From Chlorokybus atmophyticus (taxonomy: Eukaryota > Streptophyta > Chlorokybophyceae > Chlorokybales > Chlorokybaceae), in the NCBI GenBank assembly GCA_009103225.1, contig RHPI01002533.1:1285692-1349691 (forward strand): a DNA stretch of 64,000 bases, in the 5' to 3' direction. Positions 46,332 through 56,562 of this stretch are shown here, piece after piece (positions within the stretch are counted from its first letter, which is position 1; the number at the start of each line of letters is the position of its first letter). A program made the translations under genes and the position numbers. The notes under the pieces are model-generated. The model saw only the letters and a list, made by a program, of their open reading frames with translations. It was not told where the DNA came from and ran no database searches.

Positions 46332-48810
46332 TCACTTGACTGCATTGGTCGGTTTGAACCACTTGGTCAAACCCTTCTTTTTCGGCAAGGGAAACATCTC
46401 CTTGATCGGAGTGAAGGTGCGTCTGTGTATCTCCACAGGACCAAACACTTTTAAGGAGGCTACGTGTGCAGCTGTGGGATAACCCTTGTGGAGACCGAAC
46501 CCATAGTTAGGCCATTTCCTGTAATCAAATGACAAAAGCGATGAACACAAAGCACTGCGAGTTGCAGGTAAGTCGGATATCATGTCAGCACCTGTCGTAT
46601 TCTCTCATGATGCGGTCTCGGGTCACCTTGGCAAAGATTGAAGCGGCAGCAATCGCCAGACACTTGGAATCACCCTACAACAGCGTAAGGTTGACCATCA
46701 GCTAAGTGTCATAGCAGTTGGGGACAAATGAGACTTCGCACTGCAATATGTTTGTTGACTACCTTAATGACAGCCGCTGATCTGGAAGCGCTTATGCCTG
46801 AAGGAACGCGATTGCCATCGACCAAGACGTAATCGGGTTCCTTGCCAAGGCTGTCTCTCAACTTGTGTACAGCCTCCTGCATGGCCGTCATAGTAGCCTG
46901 CAAGTGCCAACTGCATATGGCGCATGCGCGGTTGAAGTGTTTCACAAGTCAGGATCAGATATGACTTTACACACCTGCAGGATGTTAATGTCATCAATCT
47001 TCTGCGCGTCCACAATTGACACCTGCAGCAACATGCAAGACTTTTAGCATTGGCATGGCGTTCATTCCAACAGGACAGTCCCCCTCGTGCATGGTTTGAG
47101 AGGCACGACGGCAGATGCGACGACTGTATGCATGTGCATGTGTCCTGTGCGCCACGTGCAAGCCCACAACTGTTGTTGGAACGCACTTACTGCATAGTAC
47201 ACGCCTGATGTCGACGCCAGAGTGTCGTGCAGCCGTTCACGGTCTGCCTCCGTCATCTTCTTGCTGTCATTGATTCCTGCATCAAGTAACCTCAAGACCT
47301 CCGGCCATGCTCACTGAGTCCAGCAGAGCATGCACAAGTCGCACGATAACTCAAGGTGTAAGTATATGTGTGTGAGGGTGGAGTATAAGCTGACTGCGGG
47401 GGCAATCCTGTTTGGCTCACCTTCAATTGCTACAGATGGGTCCAACACGCATGCGGCAGCCACAACTGGCCCAGCCAATGGACCACGCCCGGCTTCGTCG
47501 ATGCCAGCCACATGACTATACCCCTGCGCCCACAACTCTGCCTGGCAAGAACAAACTGTCACCATAGCCTTGTTGCTTGCGCAAGAAGCAAGCAACAACG
47601 ACATTTGCTATGCAAACAAGCAAACAAGGGAGATTCTCTACATGTCGTACTTGATGTTAGTGACATTGACAACACCCAGATCGGCTGCGCTCATGAGGAA
47701 ATGCTCGCTAACCTGGTCGACTTGCCAGTGATCACCGCAACGATCGCATAGTGTCGCAATGCAAGATAACTCGCATTGCAAAGTATGAGCCATCGGTCCA
47801 GGCGTTCAGCAAACACGACAAGGTTACCAAGGATCCTTGTAAAAGCAGCTGAGCTGGGAGTTGTCATCTTCACCAACACGCAGGTGCAAAATGCATAAAG
47901 ACAATTCACGCCAAGCAACCAGTCGTGAACAGCTTCGCCGTGCGTCATCATGACATACACCAGTCGTCAAGCAGCAACAGCAAAGCCAGCTGGCCACTGA
48001 CCTCCATCTCGCGTGTGGGGCCACCTGTCAGCACGCGTCTGCGCTTGACAGGGCTGCGCACTGCGTTGGTGGGCGACACTCCCTCCGTTGCACGCTCCAC
48101 TGCACCAACATCTTGGCTCACACGGTCCAATGCCACGGTTGCAAGCAACGCAGTGGGTTCTTCTTTGTTTGCTCTAGCCCTTGTGCGCTTTGGCTGTGTT
48201 TTAGCAGGCGTCGGAATGGAGGAAGATGGTTCTACGCACCACAAGTGAGACAAGCTGCTCGCCAAGCTAGCAGCTGGAATTGCAAGGATGACAAGTGCAT
48301 GCAACCGCAACAGTGCCCCTTGCTGCTGAATAGCAGTAAGGGGCACGCGTGTGGGCGGCTGGCCCCTGCATGTCACCTCAAACATTGCTTGCTGAACTAC
48401 TCGGAGACAGATCCGAGTAGTTCAGCAACAGTGTGAAACCGAAGAGATTGCCTCCTCGCAAACATGGCATGCAACCAAGCGGAAGTAACAATCACTTGCA
48501 TTGCTTGAGGTGACAACCAAGACAAACATAAGCTTCGTGTGCTGGCACGATCAAATCTGCGACATGAAAGCATGCACAAAACAAGCTTGCACTCTTGAGG
48601 ACTGCACAAACTCAACTCACCTCCGGCTTGTTTGGCCATCACTGCTTTGGCCTTTGGCATGGGGCGAGCTGATTGCAGCTGCTTGGCGGGGCGGCCAGCG
48701 AAAAGCCCATGCACCGCGTTCAACCTTCCAGGCCCACGCCGGCATAGACGGACAGCGACTCCGCCTGCGCCAGCGACGACGCCGCCCACGCCGCCCAGCA
48801 CGCCAAGCAT
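46332..48810 (-). CDS. Ribonuclease HII
   Basis: Cleaves RNA in RNA-DNA hybrids and at single misincorporated ribonucleotides. Exons on the minus strand: 48810-48621, 48231-48002, 47541-47421, 47276-47191, 47022-46975, 46897-46763, 46674-46592, 46518-46332; phases agree, 359 aa. The catalytic core is bacterial-type: [20 protein letters not shown] with the first Asp and Glu, then [15 protein letters not shown] with a further Asp, [20 protein letters not shown] and the C-terminal [15 protein letters not shown]. About 140 residues precede the core: a hydrophobic/basic segment ([20 protein letters not shown]) and a basic linker ([19 protein letters not shown]). These suggest organelle import, most likely plastid. 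Intron 1 holds two strong hairpins. Confidence 0.93.
48313..48346. repeat. 15-bp inverted repeat, 4-nt loop
   Basis: Arms 48313-48327 and 48332-48346 (GTGCCCCTTGCTGCT and complement) have one position that is a G-U pair in plus-strand RNA. The loop is GAAT. It lies within RNase HII intron 1. Confidence 0.85.
48389..48428. repeat. 17-bp perfect inverted repeat, 6-nt loop
   Basis: The left arm TTGCTGAACTACTCGGA (48389-48405) and the right arm (48412-48428) are exact reverse complements. The loop is GACAGA. It lies within RNase HII intron 1, 42 bp from the preceding hairpin. Confidence 0.92.
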
Positions 48811-49523
48811 GACCCCCACGCTGACAACATGTGAGAAGATTCTGTGCTTGTGTGTGTGAGGCGGCGGCAGTGGCGGCGGCAGCGGGAGGAGCGTGCGGCT
48901 TTGAACGGAATTGGACGTCGTCCTTGAGCGGGCTAGTGGGTGACGTGTGCTCGGGCGCACTGCGTCTGTTCTCTCATACACTCGCTTCTTTGCAAGGTCT
49001 GTGTCTACTTGCTATGCCGTCATGCAGCATGACTCATGCTATGCCAGCATGCTGGCTTGCTTGTCTCTCTTTGCATAGGCAGCTGTTCAACTTCGCCAAA
49101 CACGGCTCTTTGCAATGCGCCTTGCTGTCGTTAACGTTCTCGTCAGTGTTTGCACTGCTATTGGCAGCGGCGTTGGTTGATGACTGTGCTCAACGTGGCG
49201 ACGCTGCCTAGCGAAGCATGAGCGTATTAGGCGTTATAAATCTTAAACGCAGTGGTTTTTTTAGTGGCTTTGCGTCATGCATGTACGACGGGGCGCAAGG
49301 CCACACAGGAAAGCAGTCTCTGCTGTGCATTCACAGTCGCTAGCAGTTGGAGCACTGCCCTAAGCAGAGCTCAAGCTGCCCTCGATTGCTAGTTGTACGG
49401 CATGCTGCACTTGCTCATGGCCCTCAAGTCTTGCGTGCTCGTTGCTCTGTGCGAATGTGCGCTCATTCAAAGCACCCTGTCTGCTGCTGATGTTGAATTC
49501 AACTATGCAGGAAAGTTGGCGCG
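48811..49523. promoter_or_regulatory. Divergent intergenic region, RNase HII and HCF173-like genes
   Basis: 713 bp between head-to-head starts. An open frame at 48831-49211 (+) is Cys/Leu-rich without a domain; I do not call it a gene. Confidence 0.45.
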
Positions 49524-52266
49524 ATGACATCCTTACCCGTGTTGCTCACAAGGTGTTCCCACGTCTCAAAAGACAGCACCGCGCCACATGTGTTGTGCAA
49601 CGCACCAGCTGGCCTTGGAGCAAAGCCGAGGCGTGGGCAGGCTGCCTCGCAGCTGGCGCACATCACGGGCCAGTCGTTGGCGCCATCATCACAACACCGC
49701 AGAAAATTGCACCAGCCGCAGCAAGCTGTGCCCTGCCAATCGCAAAGCACACGCGTGTCCGCAAGCTCTAATGGCAACATCAACGTTTCAAAAAATGCAA
49801 GCATTAACTCTGCCAAAGCTTCAGCAAGCAGCGGCGGCAGCAGCAGCAGCAGCAGCTCACAGAATGGTACGTCACAACATTGTAACATGAATGATCTTAT
49901 ATGTAGCAAGCGTGTACTCTCTGCCTGCACCTGAAACAGAGATGTTTCAGGTGCAGGCAGCAACAACGTTCTCGATTCGCTCATGAACTTCTTCAAGAAC
50001 CCCTTTGGGTTGAAGAAGCCTTCAAAGCAGCCCGTGGATTCTGCAAACCCACCGCCACCACCACCACTGCCGCCGAGGAAAACGGTGTTAGTTGCCGGCA
50101 GCAGCGGCAGAGTTGGAAGACACGTGGTGCAGCGGCTGCTGTCCAGCAACTGTCGCGTGATCGCGCTCGCGCGTGACACCACCAAAGCTGCGACAGTCTT
50201 CCGCGAGATGGGCCTTGTGGAGGGACAGAACGCTGATGGCGGCGTCCTTGAGATACGTGAGGGTGACTTGCGCAAGGCAGAGTCGCTGCTCGACGCACTG
50301 CAGGGCTGCGATGCAGTTGTGTGCACGACCGGGCCGAAGTTTGACCGCATGGGAACAGGTGGGCCATCATACGTGGACAACTTGTCCTCAGAGGTATGTT
50401 TTTCTGCTCATACTCGTGCTGTCTCTTGGCTTTACAGTGCATATCCTGCTGGTTCAAGTCATTGTCACGTACAAACTGCAGCTTGCCTGTCTGTGCACAG
50501 GAAGTAGACTTTAAGGGGGTAAAGAAACTGATCAAAGCCGCTAATGCTGTGCTGCCTGTTGATGGGCGCACACGCAAAGAGATGACATTGTTTGCCTTTG
50601 ACTCGAATGCAGCAGCTCTTGGCAACCAGGTTGGCATAGCCTAGCACCACTCCTGCGTTGTAGATGTTTGCTGTTTGCACTGCTGAGACAACCTTTCCAC
50701 CCTCGTCTGTAAGCAGGCAGATACAGTGTCGCCGCTTGAGAAGACAGCTGCAGCGGATTCACCGAATGATGCACAGAACCAGGTGTTTGGCTGGCTGAAG
50801 AAGCAGTATCCTGACTTGGACAAACCTGCTTTGGCGCCCGACAATGGTGCCCCGTTGCTGGAAGCCGCCACAAGGCAGCTAGTGGACGGATGGGAGCGTT
50901 TGGACGATGTCATCATGGGCGGGCAAAGCGAAAGCTCTTTTGCAAAGGGCAATGGTTGCGCAGTCTTTTCTGGCATTGTGCGAGTTGAAGGCGGTGGCTT
51001 CTGCGGTGTAAGGTGCGTCACAGTGCTTAGTCTCACATATAACACATGCATTCCTTGGACATGGCTAAGAACATGATTGGCCACACGGCACTTGTTTCAT
51101 GAATCAATTGTTGCTGATATGCAGGACCAAGACGACAACCACCCCGCTGCAGCTGCAAGGTTATGATGGTGTGTCTCTGATGGTGCGCGGTGATGGCAAG
51201 AGATACAAGATGAACTTGAAGACAGAAGTCGAGACTCCGGAATTCACTTACCAGGCCTCATTTGACACCGTTGAAGGACAGTGGGTTACGGTTGACATAC
51301 CCTTTGACAGGTTCAGGCCCGTCAAGCGCGCCAGGTTGCAGCTCGATGCTGCTCCTCTCCCGCTCGATAGTGTCCGGCAGATCGGCCTCGTGTTGAGCCG
51401 ATTCGAGTATGAAGGAGCACCCAACATTATCTTTGATGAAGGAAAGTTTTCCCTTGAGATTGCCAGCATACGCGCGTACAGAGTGCCCTGCCCGCAGTTT
51501 GTGCTGCTCAGTAGTGCAGGCGTGGAGCGAAATGCGCGCGTTGTCACCCCACAGGATCGCGAGATGCAAATACCGATTGTCAAGTTGAACCCAGGTGGGC
51601 AAGGCGGTTGTTGTCATTGACGCCTTTCCTCTATGCCTGCCAGCAACTTCTTTGAGGCAGCACAGCAGCAACAGTCACGGTCGATGTGTACATTGAACAA
51701 CATTGCTGGCATGGCAGGTGGCATTCTGACATGGAAGCTGGCTGGCGAGGTGGCGTTGAGGAATAGCAGTTTGCCGTATGCGATAGTGCGAGCGTGCGGG
51801 CTGACAGAAACTGACGCGGATGTGCCTTTCCGCATGGAAGTGGCTCAGGGCGACTGCATCACAGGCAACCTGTCCAGGCAAGAAGCCGCAATCGTGTGCG
51901 CTGAAGCTCTGGACTCGCAGGATGCCACGTTTGCCACCTTTGAGGTAAGGAGATCCATCATCAACCATACCAGATACTGTGTTTGCATGCTTATTGTTTA
52001 GTTATCCATGGTGCATATTCTGTTGCGCCACTCTTAACTTGCGTGCTCCTCTGAAGGTGCGGCGGGATGAGCTTGCACGCGGCACCAACGAAGAAAACTA
52101 CAAGCAGCTGTTCAGGCGCCTGAGGCCAGACTTGAGGCCTGGCACACAGCTGTACTACTTTTCTAACCTGCTGAACCCTGCGCCACAAGCCCAGCCCCAA
52201 GCTGCACCAGCAAAGCAGGCTGAGGAGGAGAAACGGCCAGAGCCCGCAGGCGCTACTTCATCATGA
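49524..52266 (+). CDS. HCF173-like plastid protein: atypical SDR with CIA30 domain
   Basis: In plants HCF173 is a plastid SDR/CIA30 protein needed for psbA mRNA translation and photosystem II assembly. Exons: 49524-49866, 49957-50393, 50501-50629, 50717-51012, 51125-51594, 51718-51944, 52057-52266; 703 aa. A Ser/Gln-rich leader ending in a poly-Ser run looks like a transit peptide. After SLMNFFKNPFG and a poly-Pro linker comes the Rossmann start TVLVAGSSGRVGRHVVQRLL with acidic and DALQGCDAVVCTTG motifs. The SDR fold is interrupted by the CIA30 domain: WERLDDVIMGGQSESSF, GFCGVRTKT, YDGVSLMVRGDGKRYKM, VTVDIPFDRFRPV and QIGLVLSRFE. The SDR then resumes (ILTWKLAGE, LPYAIVRACGLTE). The exact paralogue is uncertain. 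The intron 1 acceptor lies inside a hairpin. Confidence 0.88.
49921..49960 (+). repeat. 17-bp perfect hairpin containing the intron 1 3' splice site
   Basis: The left arm CTGCCTGCACCTGAAAC (49921-49937), loop AGAGAT and right arm (49944-49960) pair exactly. The acceptor CAG at 49954-49956 of the HCF173-like gene sits inside the right arm, and the left arm occupies the place of the polypyrimidine tract and branch region. Confidence 0.92.
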
Positions 52267-52381
52267 ACAAGGCTGCAAGCATTTTGTTGATAGAGCACGA
52301 TTGGTATAGCATCATTGAAGGCGGTAAGTGTTAACATGTTTGTGTGCGTGATGCATTCAGCCCACTTAGCTTGTATTGTAC

Positions 52382-54632
52382 TCAGTTTGATGTCGATTGC
52401 TGTTTGCTGCTAGTAGTGTACTTTCTCACACTTTGTGCTATGATGCGAGCTGCCTCTGTGACCTCAGCCTGAGTGGTTGGCTTTCCAGTAGACAACCGCA
52501 GAGTGCCGAGCGCAAACTCCACAGGTACGTTCATGGCTTTGAGTACAGATGATACTGTCGATGTGCCTGCATGGCACGCTGAGCCCGCGCTCGCCGCCAC
52601 GTCTGTCTCTATGTCATGCAGGACATCGCTTGCGCTGACACCCTCTATAGATATGCTGCACATGTAAGCAACAATAGAACGTTGGTGCAGTCACACTCAT
52701 TGCTTACTCTAACAGCTGCACAACATGCATGACATACCTGAGGGTGTTAGGCAACCGCTTCAAAGCGTCCTGAGGCCCATTGATGAGGTATCGCACGCCG
52801 TCAAGTGGTGGCGTGAGTTCTCTCACCAATGCTTCACGCATCCGCACCATGTGCTCCATGTTCTGCTGCAGACCTCTACGTGCAATGCGCGCAGCCTTGC
52901 ATGGCAGCAACATCAGCTTCTGCCATCACAGCTTGCATCCCACAAACGGTGATTAATCCTCAAAGAGAAACCACCGCTCCGAGGCCGGCGATGAGGGTGA
53001 TGTTCTCTGTGCCGGCTCGCATGCCTCGCTCATGCCCTGCGCCGTGCATGAACTTGCACAGACGGTGGCTACTCTTGATGTAAAGCGCTCCGACACCCTT
53101 GGGACCATAGAACTGGCCATGTGCATGATCAGCCTCATGCCTTCCACCACTTCTTGTGAGAGATCCAGCCAACAAAAAACACAAGGCCAACACTGACCTT
53201 GTGACCTGCGATTGTGAGCATGTCCACACCCAGCGTGCCCACGTCAACTGGGACTTTACCCACAGACTGGCTGGCATCCGTGTGAAGCGGAATGCCACGC
53301 TCCCATGCCACGGCCGCCACCTCCGCTAGCGGCTGGATACTCCCCACCTCGTTGTTGGCGTGCACTGCACCGCACACATGATTTCTCAATACCACACAAG
53401 CGTGCACGCGCACGCACACACCCCTTATCCACATGCGTTGGCGAACACACGTCCACACGCCTGCATGCATGCCCACACTCGCAGTGAATCCGATGCTATA
53501 GCGTACTCCCACTCACTGACGGTGATCAGCATGGTGTCGTCCCGTACAGCCTCCCGCACGGCATCCACATCCACAAGTCCCTGCGAGTCCACCCCCACAA
53601 CAGTCATGTCAAACCCGTGATGCCGCTCGAGGTAGCGGCAGGGCTCGAGCACGGCCGGGTGCTCGATGGCGCTCGTGACGATGTGAACGCCCTGAACGCC
53701 GCCGCCGCGCGCCTCCCGAGCGTGCAAGGCCGTGCCGAGGATGGCCCAGTTGTTGCTCTCCGTGCCTCCCGAAGTGAAATAGATCTGCGCAAGTGTATGT
53801 GGAGATTGTTAACCCTCCCGCGCGTACGTGCATGCGTGCGAGTCTGCATGCATGCGTGTGCGCGAGCGCGCGTGTATGCGTGACACCACCCACGCATGCG
53901 CGGGATGCACATACATGTGTGTGTTGTTGTTTATTGATTGTGGTCTATCGGATGCACACCTCAGAGGGGTGGCAGCCAATCAGTGCAGCGAGTTCGGCAC
54001 GTGCTGACTCCACTACAGCTTTGGCACGTTGGCCGTACGCATGCGAGCTGTGAGAGTGGCATACGCATCATCAAGCACAATGCAAATACCAAACAAACAA
54101 CGCACTGAGCGCCAAGCACCAATCAGGTTGTTACGAGCGATGCGCATGCACGCGTGGCTCGTCCTGCACGAACAGTGAACAGCGACCGAAGATAGATTCT
54201 GGATGCAAACCTTGACGGGTTGCCAAACTCTGAGTAGAGGAAGGGAAGCATAGCATCCGCTGCCTCCTTGTCTGCACGACAACAATGTGATGTAGCATTT
54301 CAATCTCAATCCCAAGACGAGCAAGCAGCTGTGCTGCAGGGCTCGTTGTTGTTCACATCATTCGTTGTATGGCGTGGCCAGCAGCAACACACGACCACGC
54401 AGACGAAACGTGTGCACGACAGCATCAAAGTACCCATGCTTGTATCAGTCGTCTGCTACGGGTGGTTGCATGCGCACGAAGTATGTGCCAAGTGTTATGC
54501 GTGGAGCTGTAAAATCATGCATGCATGTATCACCATACCGATGGGCGTGGTAGCGTTGTAGTCCAGATATATTGGCTTCGCCTCCCCATCACTCTGCACC
54601 TCCTGCACTTCACTCCCACCAACTCCTCCCAT
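52382..54632 (-). CDS. Cysteine desulfurase / selenocysteine lyase-like PLP enzyme
   Basis: PLP-dependent, removes sulfur from cysteine (or selenium from selenocysteine). Exons on the minus strand: 54632-54539, 54271-54211, 54047-53960, 53784-53517, 53364-53198, 53112-52975, 52895-52738, 52655-52382; 415 aa. Signatures: IYLDYNATTP at residue about 24, FGNPS, SHAYGQRAK, FTSGGTESNN, IVTSAIEHPAVL, MHANNEVGSIQPL, HTDASQSVGK, the PLP-binding Lys in LTIAGHK, then YGPKGVGALYI, GAGHERGMRAGTEN, and the active-site Cys loop SAGSACHAGT. The short loop around the Cys and the HERGMRAGTEN text are closer to selenocysteine-lyase/NifS-like proteins than to the mitochondrial ISCU partner NFS1. No clear transit peptide is present, so it is probably cytosolic. 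The stop lies 115 bp from that of the convergent HCF173-like gene. Confidence 0.93.
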
Positions 54633-54773
54633 CTCTGCCGCCGCCGCCGCCGCTGCCGCCACCGCCGCCGCTCCTGTGGCCTACTGTTGCCACGCTCCAC
54701 ATCACCAGCCTTGTCGCTGTGGTTGTGGTCGGCGTTGTGGTTAGGGGTGACAGAGTAGAGCGGGGGCAGAGAG
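54633..54773. promoter_or_regulatory. Divergent promoter with GCC-repeat tract
   Basis: 141 bp separate the start codons of the desulfurase and the small membrane protein. The left part is a run of GCC/GCT triplets (54637-54673). Confidence 0.55.
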
Positions 54774-55670
54774 ATGGCTTGGCTCTACGAGAAGAGTCCC
54801 GCATGGAGGCGACTGGTGGCCGAGACGAAGGGCCGTCCGTGGGTGCTTGCGGGCTTCACCGCCGCGTGCTGCGGGGTAGCCGTGGCACTGGGAGCGGCGA
54901 CTATGGCAGCCACCAACAACACGGCCAAGGAAGAAAGACTCAGACAAGAGGTGGGGAGCATGAATTGCATTAGCACCAGTAACACCATCATCATCATGAT
55001 TGTAGCATCAGCAGCAGCGTCGCCATGGTCATGGTCGCCTGCCCGCGTTGTTGTCATAAGTGTGAGTCCAGCAGACAGGGTTTGGTAGTATACTTCGGTG
55101 GACACGCATGCATGTATGTCTACGTCAGAGCATATGTGCACGTCTTGCCTCCGGTGTGTCCATCTCGCTCAACACGCATGACCACAAGACCCACATGCCA
55201 TCCATCCACAATACACTTGCATACTAGTTGTACTGGAAACCCAGAGAAGAATTATTCAGACTAGCAGAAACAGAATGTCCTGTTCGTCTCTGCGTGATAG
55301 AGCTGGTTTTTCTATGCGTGGCAGCTTGAAAGGAAAGCGTCGAGCAACTCGCAGCTGTTGTCTAAAGTGAACAACGAGCGTCTGCACGAGTACCTGCAGG
55401 AGATACACCGCAAGGAGAACAACGACGACCGATACCAGGCCGCCATCAGGCGTGACACACACACATTGGATTGCAACACCACACACCCTCACCACCCTCA
55501 TCACCATAGTCATCATGTTCACGTTCATGTGCAGGGGTTACACGGCAACCGGGACAAAGGACAACAGGGTGTTCAAGCCAGGGACGAGTATGCGCCCGCT
55601 GCCCGACCGGCCAAGCACACCTCCACCAGCACAACAACAACAACAACAACAAGAGTTGAAGGCCTCGTGA
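54774..55670 (+). CDS. Small single-pass membrane protein of unknown function
   Basis: Exons: 54774-54950, 55325-55449, 55535-55670; 145 aa. The N-terminus MAWLYEKSPAWRRLVAETK is followed by one hydrophobic span (WVLAGFTAACCGVAVALGAA), then a charged coiled-coil segment (KEERLRQELERKASSN and VNNERLHEYLQEIHRKE), then GYTATGTKDNRVFKPGTS and a Pro/Gln-rich tail with a CAA microsatellite. The size and N-terminal anchor recall small mitochondrial or plastid inner-membrane proteins, but I do not recognise it. The second intron appears to start with GC (CAG|GCGTGA). A GT donor two bases later is possible but gives a different, less plausible tail. Confidence 0.65.
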
Positions 55671-56562
55671 CAAGGAGGGTGCGCCTAGTCTTAGTGTACA
55701 GTGATTGGAGTTGATGGGTGGAGGCTTATGGTCGGCGTTGGGGGATTGTTGTGGCTGTGGCACATTCGCTTATAGAACGACAAGGTAGGTCATGTAGAGT
55801 GTGACACACTATGTGTCCTGGATTACCATTGATTTACCGAGGTGGTTATCTGAAGTCATCCTTGCTTTCAAGGGCATCCCTGCGAACATGTACAATTGTA
55901 GTGTGTGCACTGGCTGGTTGTGTACACGCATGAGACAGGATGGTAATGTAGCTAATCCACAAACAGCTAGGCGCAACATCTGGACAGAACACGGTCATAA
56001 ACCCGTTACGTTAAGTATGACCGAATTTGTACAGTGTGGCCAAACTTGCAAACCCTGCCCGACAGCATTAGCAGTCACCACATGCAGGCAGACAGGCAGG
56101 CAGGCATAACTTGCGAATGTCTCTGAACTGATGTGCATGTGTGACAGTGGAGGACTGTGCTCGCGTGCGGGCTGTCACAGCAGTACCCTGGCTGCGTTTG
56201 AATTGATGGTGCATGCGAGTCTCATGCACAAGCTGAAGCATGTGGCATTCTCCACACGACAACGCTACGACGTCCAACGCGGTGCCTTGCCATAACCACA
56301 GTGACTGTGGAGAGCTTCAACACGCTGACACCCGACACAACCACAACGCGCTTTTGTCATGCCGACACGCACGTACACCTGCATATAGATACACAACACA
56401 TGAGCATTCAGCAAAAGTGCCTCCTAAAAGCTGCTGCCGACGCACAATGACACAGACCGGAACGATTGCCTTCAGCCATTGGAAGGACGTTTGCAGCATC
56501 ATACACATACGCATGTGCCTCGATCAAGCTGTGCCTCTTGGCATTAACCTCAGCGGCACACG
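55671..56562. other. Intergenic between convergent small membrane protein and AP-3 delta genes
   Basis: No coding sequence that I can support; small open frames lack features. Confidence 0.6.

Noticed and set aside
47690-47960. Possible extra RNase HII exon ([15 protein letters not shown])
   Set aside because: There is no usable donor after it, and joining 48002 to 47541 gives [20 protein letters not shown], the expected sequence.
48831-49211. 126-codon plus-strand ORF upstream of the HCF173-like gene
   Set aside because: No family features and no splice logic; it lies in a divergent promoter region.
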